Source: Azonexus sp.
GTDB lineage: Bacteria; Pseudomonadota; Gammaproteobacteria; Burkholderiales; Rhodocyclaceae
Reading direction: 5' to 3'
NCBI GenBank assembly: GCA_023150195.1
Contig: JAKLLI010000081.1
Coordinates: 1-7,625, forward strand
DNA: 7,625 nt
Part shown: piece after piece, positions 1 to 5,880 of the stretch
How positions within the stretch are numbered: position 1 is the first letter of the stretch
Layout: every line of letters starts with the position of its first letter
The notes under the pieces: model-generated
Told to the model about the DNA's origin: nothing
The model's input: the letters and a program-made list of their open reading frames with translations, nothing else
The model's database searches: none
Program-made: the position numbers and the translations under genes

Positions 1-1
1 C

Positions 2-1195
2 ATCGACAACGAAAGCGGGCGCCGCTACGACCGCTTCCGTGATCGGCTGATGATTCCCATCATTAACCCCAAGGGAGACATCATCGCCTTCGGTGGCCGC
101 ATCATCGACCAGGGCGAACCGAAGTACCTCAATTCCCCGGAAACCCCGCTTTTTGAAAAAGGGCGCGAGTTGTTTGGCCTACCGCAAGCCCGGCAAGCCT
201 TGCGTGAGACCAATACCGCCATCGTCACCGAGGGCTACATGGACGTCATCGCTTTAGCGCAAAACGGCGTGGGCAATGCGGTCGCCACCCTCGGCACCGC
301 CACCACCCCCACGCACGTGCAAAAACTGCTTAGGCAGGTGGACCGCATCGTTTTTTGCTTCGATGGCGACAACGCCGGCCGTAAGGCCGCCTGGCGCGCA
401 CTCGAAAATGCGCTGGAAGCCCTGGCGGACAACAAGCAAATCGGTTTCGTCTTTCTCCCCGCCGAGCATGACCCGGACAGTTTCATCCGCGAACACGGCA
501 AGCCGGCCTTTGACCGCATGGTCACCCAGGCCATGCCGCTTTCCGACGTTCTGCTACGCGAACTGGCGCAGCGCTGTGACCTCACCAGCTCCGAGGGCAA
601 GGCCCGCCTGATCTACGAAGCGAAACCCCTGCTGCTCAAATTACCGACCCCCCTGCTGCGACTGCAACTGGTCAAGCGCCTTGGGGAAGCCAGCGGCTTT
701 GCCCAGCAGGAAGTCGAGCGCCTGTGCGATCTCAAATCCTACACGCCAGCCGCGCCAGCCCGTGCCAAGCGCACCGCGCCTTCGCTGACCCGCAATCTCC
801 TGCGCATCGTGTTGCAAAAACCCGCCCTGGCGGCAGAGCTTCCAACCGAACTGCTGCCCGACACACCGGAGCGCCCGGCACTCGTTCGCCTTCACGCACT
901 CGCCAGTAATTCCCCCAATGCCATCAGCTATGCCCTGCTGCGCGAACAACTTCGGGGGCAACCCGAAGAACAGGCGATTGAACAGGCCGCGTCTGAACTT
1001 CTCGGCCTGCCTTTTGACGAAGACGAAGCGGATGAAGAATTTCGCGACACCCTGGAAAAGCTGCGTAGCGGCGAACAAAAGCGGCTGTTCGATGCCCTTC
1101 AGATCAAAGCCCAGCAATTTGGCGTCGCCGGGCTATCCGCCGAGGAAAAGCAGGCCTACATCCGCCTGCTGACCCAACGGGGAAATCAGGGCTAA
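2..1195 (+). CDS. dnaG: DNA primase DnaG, C-terminal 397 residues (5' end outside window)
   Basis: Primase makes the short RNA primers for lagging-strand and origin synthesis, working with the DnaB helicase at the replication fork. The frame is open from base 2, so the gene begins upstream. The N-terminal zinc-binding domain and the start of the polymerase core are not in the window. The visible part opens with the conserved core segment RYDRFRDRLM followed by FGGR and PKYLNSPET. The TOPRIM motifs follow: EGYMD near position 230 carries the metal-binding glutamate, and FDGDNAGR near 358-381 carries the DxD pair. From roughly position 780 the sequence becomes less conserved and Leu/Glu-rich and ends as a helical domain, as expected for the DnaB-binding C-terminus. 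It ends in TAA 46 bp before rpoD, the usual neighbour in the rpsU-dnaG-rpoD operon. Nothing looks damaged. The identification is very safe. Confidence 0.97.
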   Translation: MDNESGRRYDRFRDRLMIPIINPKGDIIAFGGRIIDQGEPKYLNSPETPLFEKGRELFGLPQARQALRETNTAIVTEGYMDVIALAQNGVGNAVATLGTATTPTHVQKLLRQVDRIVFCFDGDNAGRKAAWRALENALEALADNKQIGFVFLPAEHDPDSFIREHGKPAFDRMVTQAMPLSDVLLRELAQRCDLTSSEGKARLIYEAKPLLLKLPTPLLRLQLVKRLGEASGFAQQEVERLCDLKSYTPAAPARAKRTAPSLTRNLLRIVLQKPALAAELPTELLPDTPERPALVRLHALASNSPNAISYALLREQLRGQPEEQAIEQAASELLGLPFDEDEADEEFRDTLEKLRSGEQKRLFDALQIKAQQFGVAGLSAEEKQAYIRLLTQRGNQG

Positions 1196-1241
1196 GTTGT
1201 GGTAAAATTTATGGTTTTCTCCAATTCAACGGATCGTGTTC

Positions 1242-3218
1242 ATGGCTAAGGCAAAAGACACCGCAAAGGAAGCGCCCAAGGCTCGTATCAGCAAGGCCAA
1301 GGAGAAAGCGGCCGAAAAGGCGCTGCTCGAAGGCGCGATGACTGAAACTCCCGAGCCCCTCGACGCTGAAGCGCGCAAGATGCGCCTCAAGGCGCTGATC
1401 AAGCTGGGCAAGGAACGCGGCTACCTGACCTACGCGGAAATCAACGACCACCTGCCGGACGATGTCGTTGATGCGGAAAGTATCGAAGCCATCATTTCCA
1501 CCTTCAGCGAAATGAGCATTCAGGTCTTCGATGAAGCGCCCGCCGCCGAAGACCTGCTGATGTCGGATGCTGCCGCCACCGCGACCGACGATGAAGAAGT
1601 CGAAGCCCAGGCCGAACAGGCTCTGTCCACGGTCGACTCCGAATTTGGCCGCACTACCGACCCGGTGCGCATGTATATGCGTGAAATGGGCTCGGTCGAA
1701 CTGCTGACCCGCGAAGGTGAAATCGAAATCGCCAAGCGGATCGAAGAAGGCCTCAAGCACATGATCCAGGCCATTTCCGCCTGCCCGACCACCATCGTCG
1801 ACATTCTCGACATGGCCGCCAAGGTCGAAACCGAGGAAATGCGGATTGATGAATTGATCGATGGCCTGATCGACCCCAATGCCGTCGAAGAAGTCCCGGC
1901 AGCCGCCGACACATCCAGCGACGACGAAGACAGTGGCGACGATGACGACGACAGCGGCGATGACGACGGCGGCGGTGCCGCATCCGCCTCGCTGCTGCAA
2001 CTCAAGACCGACGGCCTGGAGCGCTTCAAGCAAATTCGCGCCATCCATACCAAGATGGCGAAGGCCCTGGTCAGCAAGGGATCGCAGGATAAGACCTATC
2101 TCAAGTTGCAAAAGCAGATCGCCGACGAGTTGCTCAACATCCGCTTCACCTCACGCACCATTGAACGCCTGTGCGACAGCGTTCGCGGCATGGTTGAACA
2201 AGTCCGTGCCTGCGAACGAAAAATCCAGAATATCTGCGTCGACCGCGTCAAGATGCCGCGTCCGCACTTCATTCAGTCCTTCCCCGGCAACGAAATCAAC
2301 GTTGACTGGGTGGATGCCGAAATCGCCGCCGCACCGAAAACCTACGTCGCCATCCTGACCCGTAGCGCGCCCGACATTCAGGAAGAACAGCGCAAGCTGC
2401 TCGCCCTGCAGGAACGCATCGGCATCTCGCTGAAGGAGCTCAAAGACATCAACAAACAGATGTCGACCGGTGAAGCCAAGGCCCGCCGCGCCAAGCGCGA
2501 AATGACCGAAGCCAATCTGCGTCTAGTGATCTCGATTGCCAAGAAATACACCAACCGCGGCCTGCAGTTCCTCGACCTGATCCAGGAAGGCAACATCGGC
2601 CTGATGAAGGCGGTGGACAAATTCGAATATCGCCGTGGCTACAAGTTCTCGACCTACGCCACTTGGTGGATCCGTCAGGCGATTACCCGCTCCATCGCCG
2701 ACCAGGCACGCACCATCCGGATTCCGGTGCACATGATCGAAACGATCAACAAGATGAACCGGATTTCCCGCCAGATTCTGCAGGAAACGGGTGCCGAGCC
2801 CGATCCGGCCACGCTGGCCAAAAAGATGGATATGCCTGAGGACAAGATTCGCAAGATCATGAAGATTTCCAAGGAGCCGATCTCCATGGAAACCCCAATC
2901 GGCGACGACGATGACTCACATCTGGGCGACTTCATCGAAGACTCGGCCACGCTGGCGCCGGCTGATGCCGCGATGTACTCCAGCCTGCGCGGCGTCACCA
3001 AGGACATTCTCGACAGCCTGACCACGAGGGAAGCCAAGGTGCTGCGCATGCGCTTCGGCATTGAAATGAACACCGACCACACCCTGGAAGAAGTCGGCAA
3101 ACAGTTCGACGTCACCCGTGAGCGCATCCGCCAGATCGAAGCCAAGGCCCTGCGCAAGCTGCGCCACCCCAGCCGCTCCGACAAGCTGCGCAGCTTTATC
3201 GACACCAACGGCAGCTAA
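1242..3218 (+). CDS. rpoD: RNA polymerase primary sigma factor RpoD (sigma-70), 658 aa
   Basis: This is the housekeeping sigma factor, which directs RNA polymerase to -35/-10 promoters. From ATG 1242 (MAKAKD) it encodes 658 residues, slightly longer than E. coli RpoD because of a Lys/Ala-rich N-terminal extension of about 45 residues. Visible domains are region 1.1 (about 46-105, with [13 protein letters not shown]), region 1.2 (about 139-170, [20 protein letters not shown]), and a non-conserved region with an acidic Asp/Ser/Gly run at about 226-245. Region 2 starts at Met421 and includes [14 protein letters not shown] with Trp475 and Trp476 for -10 melting. Region 3 follows, then region 4.2 at about 624-643 ([20 protein letters not shown]) for -35 recognition. 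A GTG two codons upstream (1236) is an alternative start; neither has a strong Shine-Dalgarno. The 46 bp gap to dnaG holds TGGTAAAAT (1200-1208), which resembles an extended -10 but has no -35. Co-transcription with dnaG is the family norm. Confidence 0.97.
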   Translation: MAKAKDTAKEAPKARISKAKEKAAEKALLEGAMTETPEPLDAEARKMRLKALIKLGKERGYLTYAEINDHLPDDVVDAESIEAIISTFSEMSIQVFDEAPAAEDLLMSDAAATATDDEEVEAQAEQALSTVDSEFGRTTDPVRMYMREMGSVELLTREGEIEIAKRIEEGLKHMIQAISACPTTIVDILDMAAKVETEEMRIDELIDGLIDPNAVEEVPAAADTSSDDEDSGDDDDDSGDDDGGGAASASLLQLKTDGLERFKQIRAIHTKMAKALVSKGSQDKTYLKLQKQIADELLNIRFTSRTIERLCDSVRGMVEQVRACERKIQNICVDRVKMPRPHFIQSFPGNEINVDWVDAEIAAAPKTYVAILTRSAPDIQEEQRKLLALQERIGISLKELKDINKQMSTGEAKARRAKREMTEANLRLVISIAKKYTNRGLQFLDLIQEGNIGLMKAVDKFEYRRGYKFSTYATWWIRQAITRSIADQARTIRIPVHMIETINKMNRISRQILQETGAEPDPATLAKKMDMPEDKIRKIMKISKEPISMETPIGDDDDSHLGDFIEDSATLAPADAAMYSSLRGVTKDILDSLTTREAKVLRMRFGIEMNTDHTLEEVGKQFDVTRERIRQIEAKALRKLRHPSRSDKLRSFIDTNGS

Positions 3219-3225
3219 GCTTTCC

Positions 3226-3302
3226 GGGCCTGTAGCTCAGTTGGTTAGAGCAGAGGACTCATAATCCTTTGGTCCACGGTTCAAGTCCGTGCGGGCCCAC
3301 CA
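3226..3302 (+). tRNA. tRNA with CAT anticodon, best read as tRNA-Ile2 (lysidine type)
   Basis: The 77-nt cloverleaf includes an encoded CCA. The acceptor GGGCCTG pairs with CGGGCCC, the D stem is GCTC/GAGC, the anticodon stem GAGGA/TCCTT closes the loop CTCATAA with CAT at the anticodon, and the T arm is CACGG-TTCAAGT-CCGTG. The discriminator base is A. CAT can mean initiator Met, elongator Met or Ile2. The first acceptor pair G1-C72 excludes the usual bacterial initiator. The C4-G69 and C5-G68 pairs and the sequence around the loop (GACTCATAATC, TTGGTC) agree with E. coli tRNA-Ile2, in which TilS converts C34 to lysidine so that it reads AUA. Elongator Met of E. coli differs at these places. 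The gene starts only 7 bp after the rpoD stop with no terminator between, so it is probably cut from the end of the rpoD transcript. The tRNA itself is certain; Ile2 over Met is likely. Confidence 0.95.
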
Positions 3303-3307
3303 AAATC

Positions 3308-3344
3308 AAGGACTTGGAGACTTCCTCCAAGTCCTTTTGTTTTT
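3308..3344. terminator. Rho-independent terminator after the tRNA, likely bidirectional
   Basis: A perfect 12-bp stem, AAGGACTTGGAG with CTCCAAGTCCTT, closes a 5-nt loop (3320-3324). It is followed on the plus strand by TTGTTTTT. It begins 5 bp after the tRNA CCA end and so ends the rpoD-tRNA transcript. Read on the minus strand the same stem is followed by TGATTTTGG, and the stop codon of the convergent yaiI-like gene is about 23 bp away, so it may serve that gene too. Confidence 0.9.
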
Positions 3345-3367
3345 CGGCGCGGCAAGCCCCGACCAAC

Positions 3368-3820
3368 TCAGGACAATGGCCGTTTCGCCAGCAAACGATC
3401 CAGTTGATTGCCAAAGGCCTGCCTGTCGCTCGCGGAAAAACTCGGCGGCCCGCCAGTTTCAACACCGCTGCTCCGCAAGCCTTCCATGAAGTTACGCATC
3501 GACAATCGCTCCTGAATATTGCGCTTGTCGAGCAACTCCCCTCGCGGATCGATCACCATCGCACCCTTCTCCACGACCAAGGCTGCCAGCGGAACATCCG
3601 CAGTCACTACAATATCGCCAGCCGAAGCCAGCGCAACAATTCGCGCATCGGCCACATCAAACCCAGAAGGCACCTGAATTGCCTTGATCCAAGGGGAAGG
3701 CGGCACGCGCAACATCTGGTTGGCAACCAAGGTCAATTCCACCTGAACCCGATTGGCCGCCCGAAAAAGGATGTCCTTGATCACCACCGGACAAGCATCC
3801 GCATCCACCCAAATCTTCAT
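3368..3820 (-). CDS. yaiI: YaiI/YqxD (DUF188, UPF0178) family protein, 150 aa
   Basis: This is a conserved bacterial family of about 150 residues with a PIN-like appearance. Its biochemical role is not established, so no reaction is assigned. Family marks are all present: the N-terminal [13 protein letters not shown] (acidic DADACP motif), VTADVPLA at mid-length, [12 protein letters not shown], and the C-terminal [16 protein letters not shown] with [12 protein letters not shown]. The reading frame is open further upstream (to about 4090), but the extra 90 residues are low-quality sequence crossing a terminator and a repeat. The ATG at 3820 gives exactly the usual family N-terminus and has a GGGGA Shine-Dalgarno a few bases before it. 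The gene is convergent with rpoD-tRNA. It is separated from the accessory genes upstream by the symmetric terminator at 3889-3922, so its promoter should lie within about 70 bp of its start; I could not pick one out. Confidence 0.92.
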   Translation of the reverse strand: MKIWVDADACPVVIKDILFRAANRVQVELTLVANQMLRVPPSPWIKAIQVPSGFDVADARIVALASAGDIVVTADVPLAALVVEKGAMVIDPRGELLDKRNIQERLSMRNFMEGLRSSGVETGGPPSFSASDRQAFGNQLDRLLAKRPLS

Positions 3821-3888
3821 CACATCCCCGCCACGCTTAAAAAACCCTAGAAAAGCCCCATCCTTGGGTGCAACTAACGCCGGAAAGC

Positions 3889-3922
3889 AAAAAGCCCAAC
3901 CGATAAGGGCTGGGCTTTTTTT
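3889..3922. terminator. Symmetric (bidirectional) Rho-independent terminator
   Basis: AAAAAGCCCA at 3889-3898 pairs with TGGGCTTTTT at 3911-3920, giving a 10-bp stem with a 12-nt loop and T runs leaving on both strands. A shorter competing stem within the loop (GCCC with GGGC) is also possible. It lies upstream of the yaiI-like gene, so it cannot be that gene's terminator. On the minus strand it follows directly after the tRNA-like repeat copy at 3934-4020, as a terminator would follow a tRNA or tmRNA gene. It insulates the core genes from the accessory segment. Confidence 0.8.
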
Positions 3923-3933
3923 GATTCTTGGTG

Positions 3934-4020
3934 GTGGAACACGGCACTGAACCCGCGTCCGTATATGAGGTCCGTTAGAAAAGCATTGCTCTTGAGGGCG
4001 CCCGCCTGTACCAAATGGCC
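3934..4020 (-). repeat. Direct repeat copy A with tRNA/tmRNA 3'-end-like segment
   Basis: Bases 3934-4000 align without gaps to 5881-5947 at 49 of 67 positions, counted by hand. With one gap the similarity continues to the GGCC at 4020. Read on the minus strand, it contains GGACGCGGGTTCA, which also occurs at the 3' end of tmRNA genes. A six-pair stem ACGCGG/CCGTGT encloses the loop GTTCAGTG, and the sequence continues to TTCCACCACCA and the terminator at 3889-3922. The arm has an eight-base loop and no matching 5' half, so it is not a working tRNA or tmRNA. It may be a remnant of such a gene, or the attachment-type boundary of the accessory segment. The orientation is given for the tRNA-like reading. 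Confidence 0.55.
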
Positions 4021-4083
4021 GTTTTGCATCGTGAAAACACCGGCTGAACCACCCGCACCTGCGTGACTGACCTCGACAGCGTA

Positions 4084-4112
4084 TTGACAACAGCTACACG
4101 CCGCGCGACAAT
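4084..4112 (+). promoter_or_regulatory. Sigma-70 promoter of the tacAT-like operon
   Basis: A perfect -35 TTGACA (4084-4089) is followed after 17 bp by GACAAT (4107-4112), which matches the -10 consensus at four of six bases. Transcription would start near 4119, about 30 bp before the first ATG. The AT-rich leader between (4111-4140) repeats GTAT twice (GTATATC and GTGTATG) and would be a natural place for the ribbon-helix-helix antitoxin to bind, but no clean palindrome is visible. AGGAGA at 4140-4145 is a strong Shine-Dalgarno six bases before ATG 4151. Confidence 0.55.
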
Positions 4113-4150
4113 TCGTATATCTTTTGTGTATGCATTAATAGGAGAAGCCA

Positions 4151-4423
4151 ATGCGTGACGCCGCCATCAATCTGCGGGCCCTGCCCGAGCAGCGCGACCT
4201 GATCGATCACGCTGCCAGTCTGCTCGGAAAGAACCGATCCGACTTCATGCTCGAAGCGGCCTGCGACCGTGCTCAGTCTGTCGTGCTGGATCAGGTCTTT
4301 TTCAGTCTGGACGCCGACAAGTTCAAGCAGTTCACCGCGATGCTCGACGCACCTCCCGGCCCCAATCCCGGGCTTGAACGTCTCATGGCCGTCAAGGCGC
4401 CCTGGAGCACCGGCGCGGCATGA
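4151..4423 (+). CDS. tacA: TacA-like DUF1778 ribbon-helix-helix antitoxin, 90 aa
   Basis: This is the antitoxin of a TacAT-type (type II) toxin-antitoxin pair. It binds the acetyltransferase toxin directly and usually represses its own operon. Residues 5-47 (AINLRALPEQRDLIDHAASL, then LGKNRSDFMLEAACDRAQ) are the typical DUF1778 pattern: a short strand with the INLR motif for DNA contact, then two helices with the LLGKNRSDFML turn. Residues 48-90, beginning VLDQVFFSLDADKFKQF, form the part that in this family wraps around the toxin. The tail PGLERLMAVKAPW is also common in the family. At 90 residues it has normal length. It has a strong Shine-Dalgarno and a promoter close upstream, and it overlaps the toxin gene by ATGA, which fits translational coupling. 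The gene is intact and the assignment from sequence pattern is solid. Whether the pair is active is not known. Confidence 0.9.
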   Translation: MRDAAINLRALPEQRDLIDHAASLLGKNRSDFMLEAACDRAQSVVLDQVFFSLDADKFKQFTAMLDAPPGPNPGLERLMAVKAPWSTGAA

Positions 4424-4914
4424 GCTTGAAACTGAACGCACCGATTCCGCTCGCCGCCACCCACATCCTGGATGATTTCGCTTGCGGTGAAGCCAGTCTC
4501 GATGAATGGCTCAAGCGCCGGGCACTGACGAACCATTTGAGCGGTGCCAGCCGCACCTTCGTCGTCACCGATCAGGAAGGGCGTGTCCACGGCTACTACG
4601 CGATGGCCGCTGGTGCGGTTTCACATCAGGCGGCAACCAGCAACGTGCGACGCAACATGCCCGATCCCGTTCCAGTGATGGTTCTGGCCCGGCTGGCTGT
4701 CGACCACCGAGCGCAGGGCATCAAGCTTGGGGCATCCCTCCTGCAGGATGCGGTCGGTCGCGCGGTGAGCGTTTCGCAGAACGCCGGTGTCCGGGCGCTA
4801 CTCGTCCACGCCCTTCACGACCGCGCCAAGCAGTTCTACGAGCACTACGGCTTCCAGGAGTCACCGCAGCATCCGATGACGCTGATGCTGCGCTTGAACA
4901 CCGTCAAGGCTTGA
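4420..4914 (+). CDS. tacT: TacT-like GNAT N-acetyltransferase toxin, 164 aa
   Basis: Toxins of this family acetylate the amino group of the amino acid on charged tRNAs using acetyl-CoA, which stops translation in the cytoplasm. The fold is visible in order: an N-terminal FACGEASLDEWLKRRAL helix (20-36), the FVVTDQEGRVHGYYAMAAG strands (47-65), the acetyl-CoA motif A segment VMVLARLAVDHRAQGIKLGA (86-105), and KQFYEHYGF (137-145), in which Tyr140 matches the catalytic tyrosine position of TacT. One point is odd. The usual pyrophosphate loop R-x-x-G-x-G/A reads RAQGIK, with Lys where Gly or Ala is expected. I have the impression that this occurs in a subgroup, but cannot confirm it here. The length is normal. 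The start ATG at 4420 overlaps the antitoxin stop. A purine-rich GAGAGAGG around the stop codon serves the next gene. Confidence 0.9.
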   Translation: MSLKLNAPIPLAATHILDDFACGEASLDEWLKRRALTNHLSGASRTFVVTDQEGRVHGYYAMAAGAVSHQAATSNVRRNMPDPVPVMVLARLAVDHRAQGIKLGASLLQDAVGRAVSVSQNAGVRALLVHALHDRAKQFYEHYGFQESPQHPMTLMLRLNTVKA

Positions 4915-4929
4915 GAGAGGTCGATCAGC

Positions 4930-5193
4930 ATGAATCTCCACAAGATTCGCACAGAGGCAGAGTACCGGGCCGCTCTCAAGGAAGCATCCGCGCTCGTGGA
5001 TTCAGACCCTGCTCTGGAAACGCCTGAGGGTAAGCGGCTGAACGACCTGGTAGGGCTCGTGCAGGCTTACGAAGCCACGTATGTGCCGGTCGATGGCGCC
5101 CTTGTTGACCGCATTCGCTCAATCGTCGCAGGTGTCGAAGTCGATCTTGACAAGCCTCTGCCGCCCGAGCTTGGCGACGCGGGCATGCCCTGA
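4930..5193 (+). CDS. Small protein like the N-terminal part of HigA-type antitoxins, without HTH, 87 aa
   Basis: Residues 1-52 (starting MNLHKIRTEAEYRAALKEAS, with TPEGKRLNDLVGLVQAYEATYVPVD) closely resemble the helical N-terminal extension of HigA/XRE antitoxins, which usually reads IRTEADYxAAL...TPEGDRLDVLVTLVEAYE. In those proteins a helix-turn-helix follows. Here residues 53-87 (GALVDRIRSIVAGVEVDLDK and PLPPELGDAGMP) show none, and the gene ends in TGA. It is therefore either a truncated HigA or a separate small protein that keeps only this module. ATG 4930 has GAGAGG nine to ten bases upstream, overlapping the tacT stop, and the gap to tacT is only 15 bp, so it is very probably in the same operon. 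No HigB-like toxin is next to it. Its role is unknown; it might modulate the TacAT pair or be a leftover. The open frame looks real because of its spacing, its Shine-Dalgarno and the recognisable N-terminus. Confidence 0.75.
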   Translation: MNLHKIRTEAEYRAALKEASALVDSDPALETPEGKRLNDLVGLVQAYEATYVPVDGALVDRIRSIVAGVEVDLDKPLPPELGDAGMP

Positions 5194-5245
5194 GCATCAA
5201 CTTGGCTTCTACGGTGAACAGCGTTGTCATGGGGGCATCCGTCTT

Positions 5246-5249
5246 GGAG
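5246..5249 (+). promoter_or_regulatory. Shine-Dalgarno that decides the start of the double-HTH gene
   Basis: GGAG (within TTGGAGAAGAAG) lies six bases before ATG 5256. The other in-frame starts, TTG 5202 and ATG 5229, have no comparable signal, and ATG 5271 has CCCCGTG before it. Hence 5256 is preferred. Confidence 0.6.
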
Positions 5250-5255
5250 AAGAAG

Positions 5256-5819
5256 ATGCACTACCCCGTGATGACCGAAAGGCAGCTTGCCGCCCGCTGG
5301 AAGATCAGCCTGAAAACCTTGCGACGCTGGCGTTCTGACAACGAAGGGCCCACCTGGCACAAATTGTTCCAGTATGTCCGTTACCACGAAGCCGACATCC
5401 TCGGCTTCGAGCGACAGAGCGCGCAGCACTGGTCAGCGATTCTTGGTGACGGTGAACGCGTGCCCAAAGTCGTGACTCGGCCGCAGGAACAGCCTGAAAC
5501 GGAAGAAGATGCCGGGGCGTTCTACGTCACGGCCCAGGATGTGATTGAGGCGACCGGACTGCCCAAACACTGGTTCACAACCCCGGAATACCGTGCCAGG
5601 AAGCAGGTTCCACATCTGGCCTTGGTTGGCAGCGTCCGCTTCTCGCTGCAAGCCCTCTGGGAATGGGAGCAAAACCACAGCACTGTCGGTCGGCCGCCGG
5701 AGCCCAAAGCACCCCGACAACCAGATACGGAGCCAGAGCCTGCACCGCCATCGCGCGTGCCACGATGGCATGAACTCGCCCGGGAACTGGACAGAGAACA
5801 GTTCGATTCCACTTCGTAG
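5256..5819 (+). CDS. Putative DNA-binding protein with two excisionase/MerR-like HTH segments, 187 aa
   Basis: I do not recognise a named gene, but the parts are readable. Residues 6-53 (MTERQLAARWKISLKTLRRW, then GPTWHKLFQYVRYHEADILG) have the layout of the HTH_17/excisionase domain: a helix-turn-helix whose recognition helix is SLKTLRRWR, then a strand pair ending in a basic R-Y and a DI helix. Residues 89-138 (FYVTAQDVIEATGLPKHWFT, and HLALVGSVRFSLQALWEWE) look like a second, diverged copy of the same fold. A Glu/Pro linker lies between them (75-86), a Pro-rich stretch at 146-168, and a charged helix at the end (WHELARELDREQF). Such proteins act as excisionases or regulators on mobile elements. 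The gene follows the HigA-like gene by 62 bp on the same strand. Seven bases after its TAG the insertion-sequence-like repeats begin, so the gene sits right at an element boundary. The true stop does not seem to be displaced, but a clipped C-terminus is possible. Confidence 0.7.
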   Translation: MHYPVMTERQLAARWKISLKTLRRWRSDNEGPTWHKLFQYVRYHEADILGFERQSAQHWSAILGDGERVPKVVTRPQEQPETEEDAGAFYVTAQDVIEATGLPKHWFTTPEYRARKQVPHLALVGSVRFSLQALWEWEQNHSTVGRPPEPKAPRQPDTEPEPAPPSRVPRWHELARELDREQFDSTS

Positions 5820-5826
5820 TCCGAAC

Positions 5827-5880
5827 AAATGTCCCCTGTTTTGGCCCAAAGTCCACCGTTTCGGCCATTTGTCCCTTGAA
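5827..5880. mobile_element. Probable end of an IS21-like insertion sequence (remnant), 20-bp-period repeats
   Basis: Three units start at 5830, 5850 and 5870, exactly 20 bp apart. They read TGTCCCCTGTTTTGGCC, AGTCCACCGTTTCGGCC and a decayed TGTCCCTTGAAGCGG. Serial repeats of this type, with TGTCC and GTTT-GGCC blocks, are typical of the transposase-binding ends of IS21-family elements. No transposase or helper ATPase gene is present in the window, so only an end, or a fragment left by deletion, remains. The family assignment is an inference from the pattern. Confidence 0.45.

Noticed and set aside
1200..1208. TGGTAAAAT in the dnaG-rpoD gap as an rpoD promoter
   Set aside because: It resembles an extended -10, but there is no -35 at the right distance; it is kept only as a remark in the rpoD entry.
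1209..2111. Long open frame of 300 codons on the minus strand inside rpoD
   Set aside because: It is antisense to a certain gene, is Gly/Val/Phe-rich in the way GC-rich shadow frames are, and shows no domain. Such frames are expected opposite Asp/Glu/Ile-rich coding sequence.
3941..4000. Integron attC site, since the region holds a toxin-antitoxin cassette and a GTTAGAA-like word
   Set aside because: The word is not kept in the second copy (GATAGAA), the inverted core sites of attC cannot be paired, and the genes are in an operon rather than single cassettes.
3934..4020. A functional tRNA or tmRNA gene on the minus strand
   Set aside because: The T-arm has an eight-base loop and no 5' acceptor half or anticodon arm could be paired, so at most it is a remnant.
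3821..4090. N-terminal extension of the yaiI-like gene to 240 residues
   Set aside because: The extra part crosses a strong terminator hairpin and a repeat, lacks family similarity, and the internal ATG at 3820 gives the exact family N-terminus with a Shine-Dalgarno.
5346..5354. Nine-base match (GGGCCCACC) to the 3' end of the tRNA, as a possible attachment site
   Set aside because: It is too short, lies inside a coding sequence, and the match does not extend on either side.
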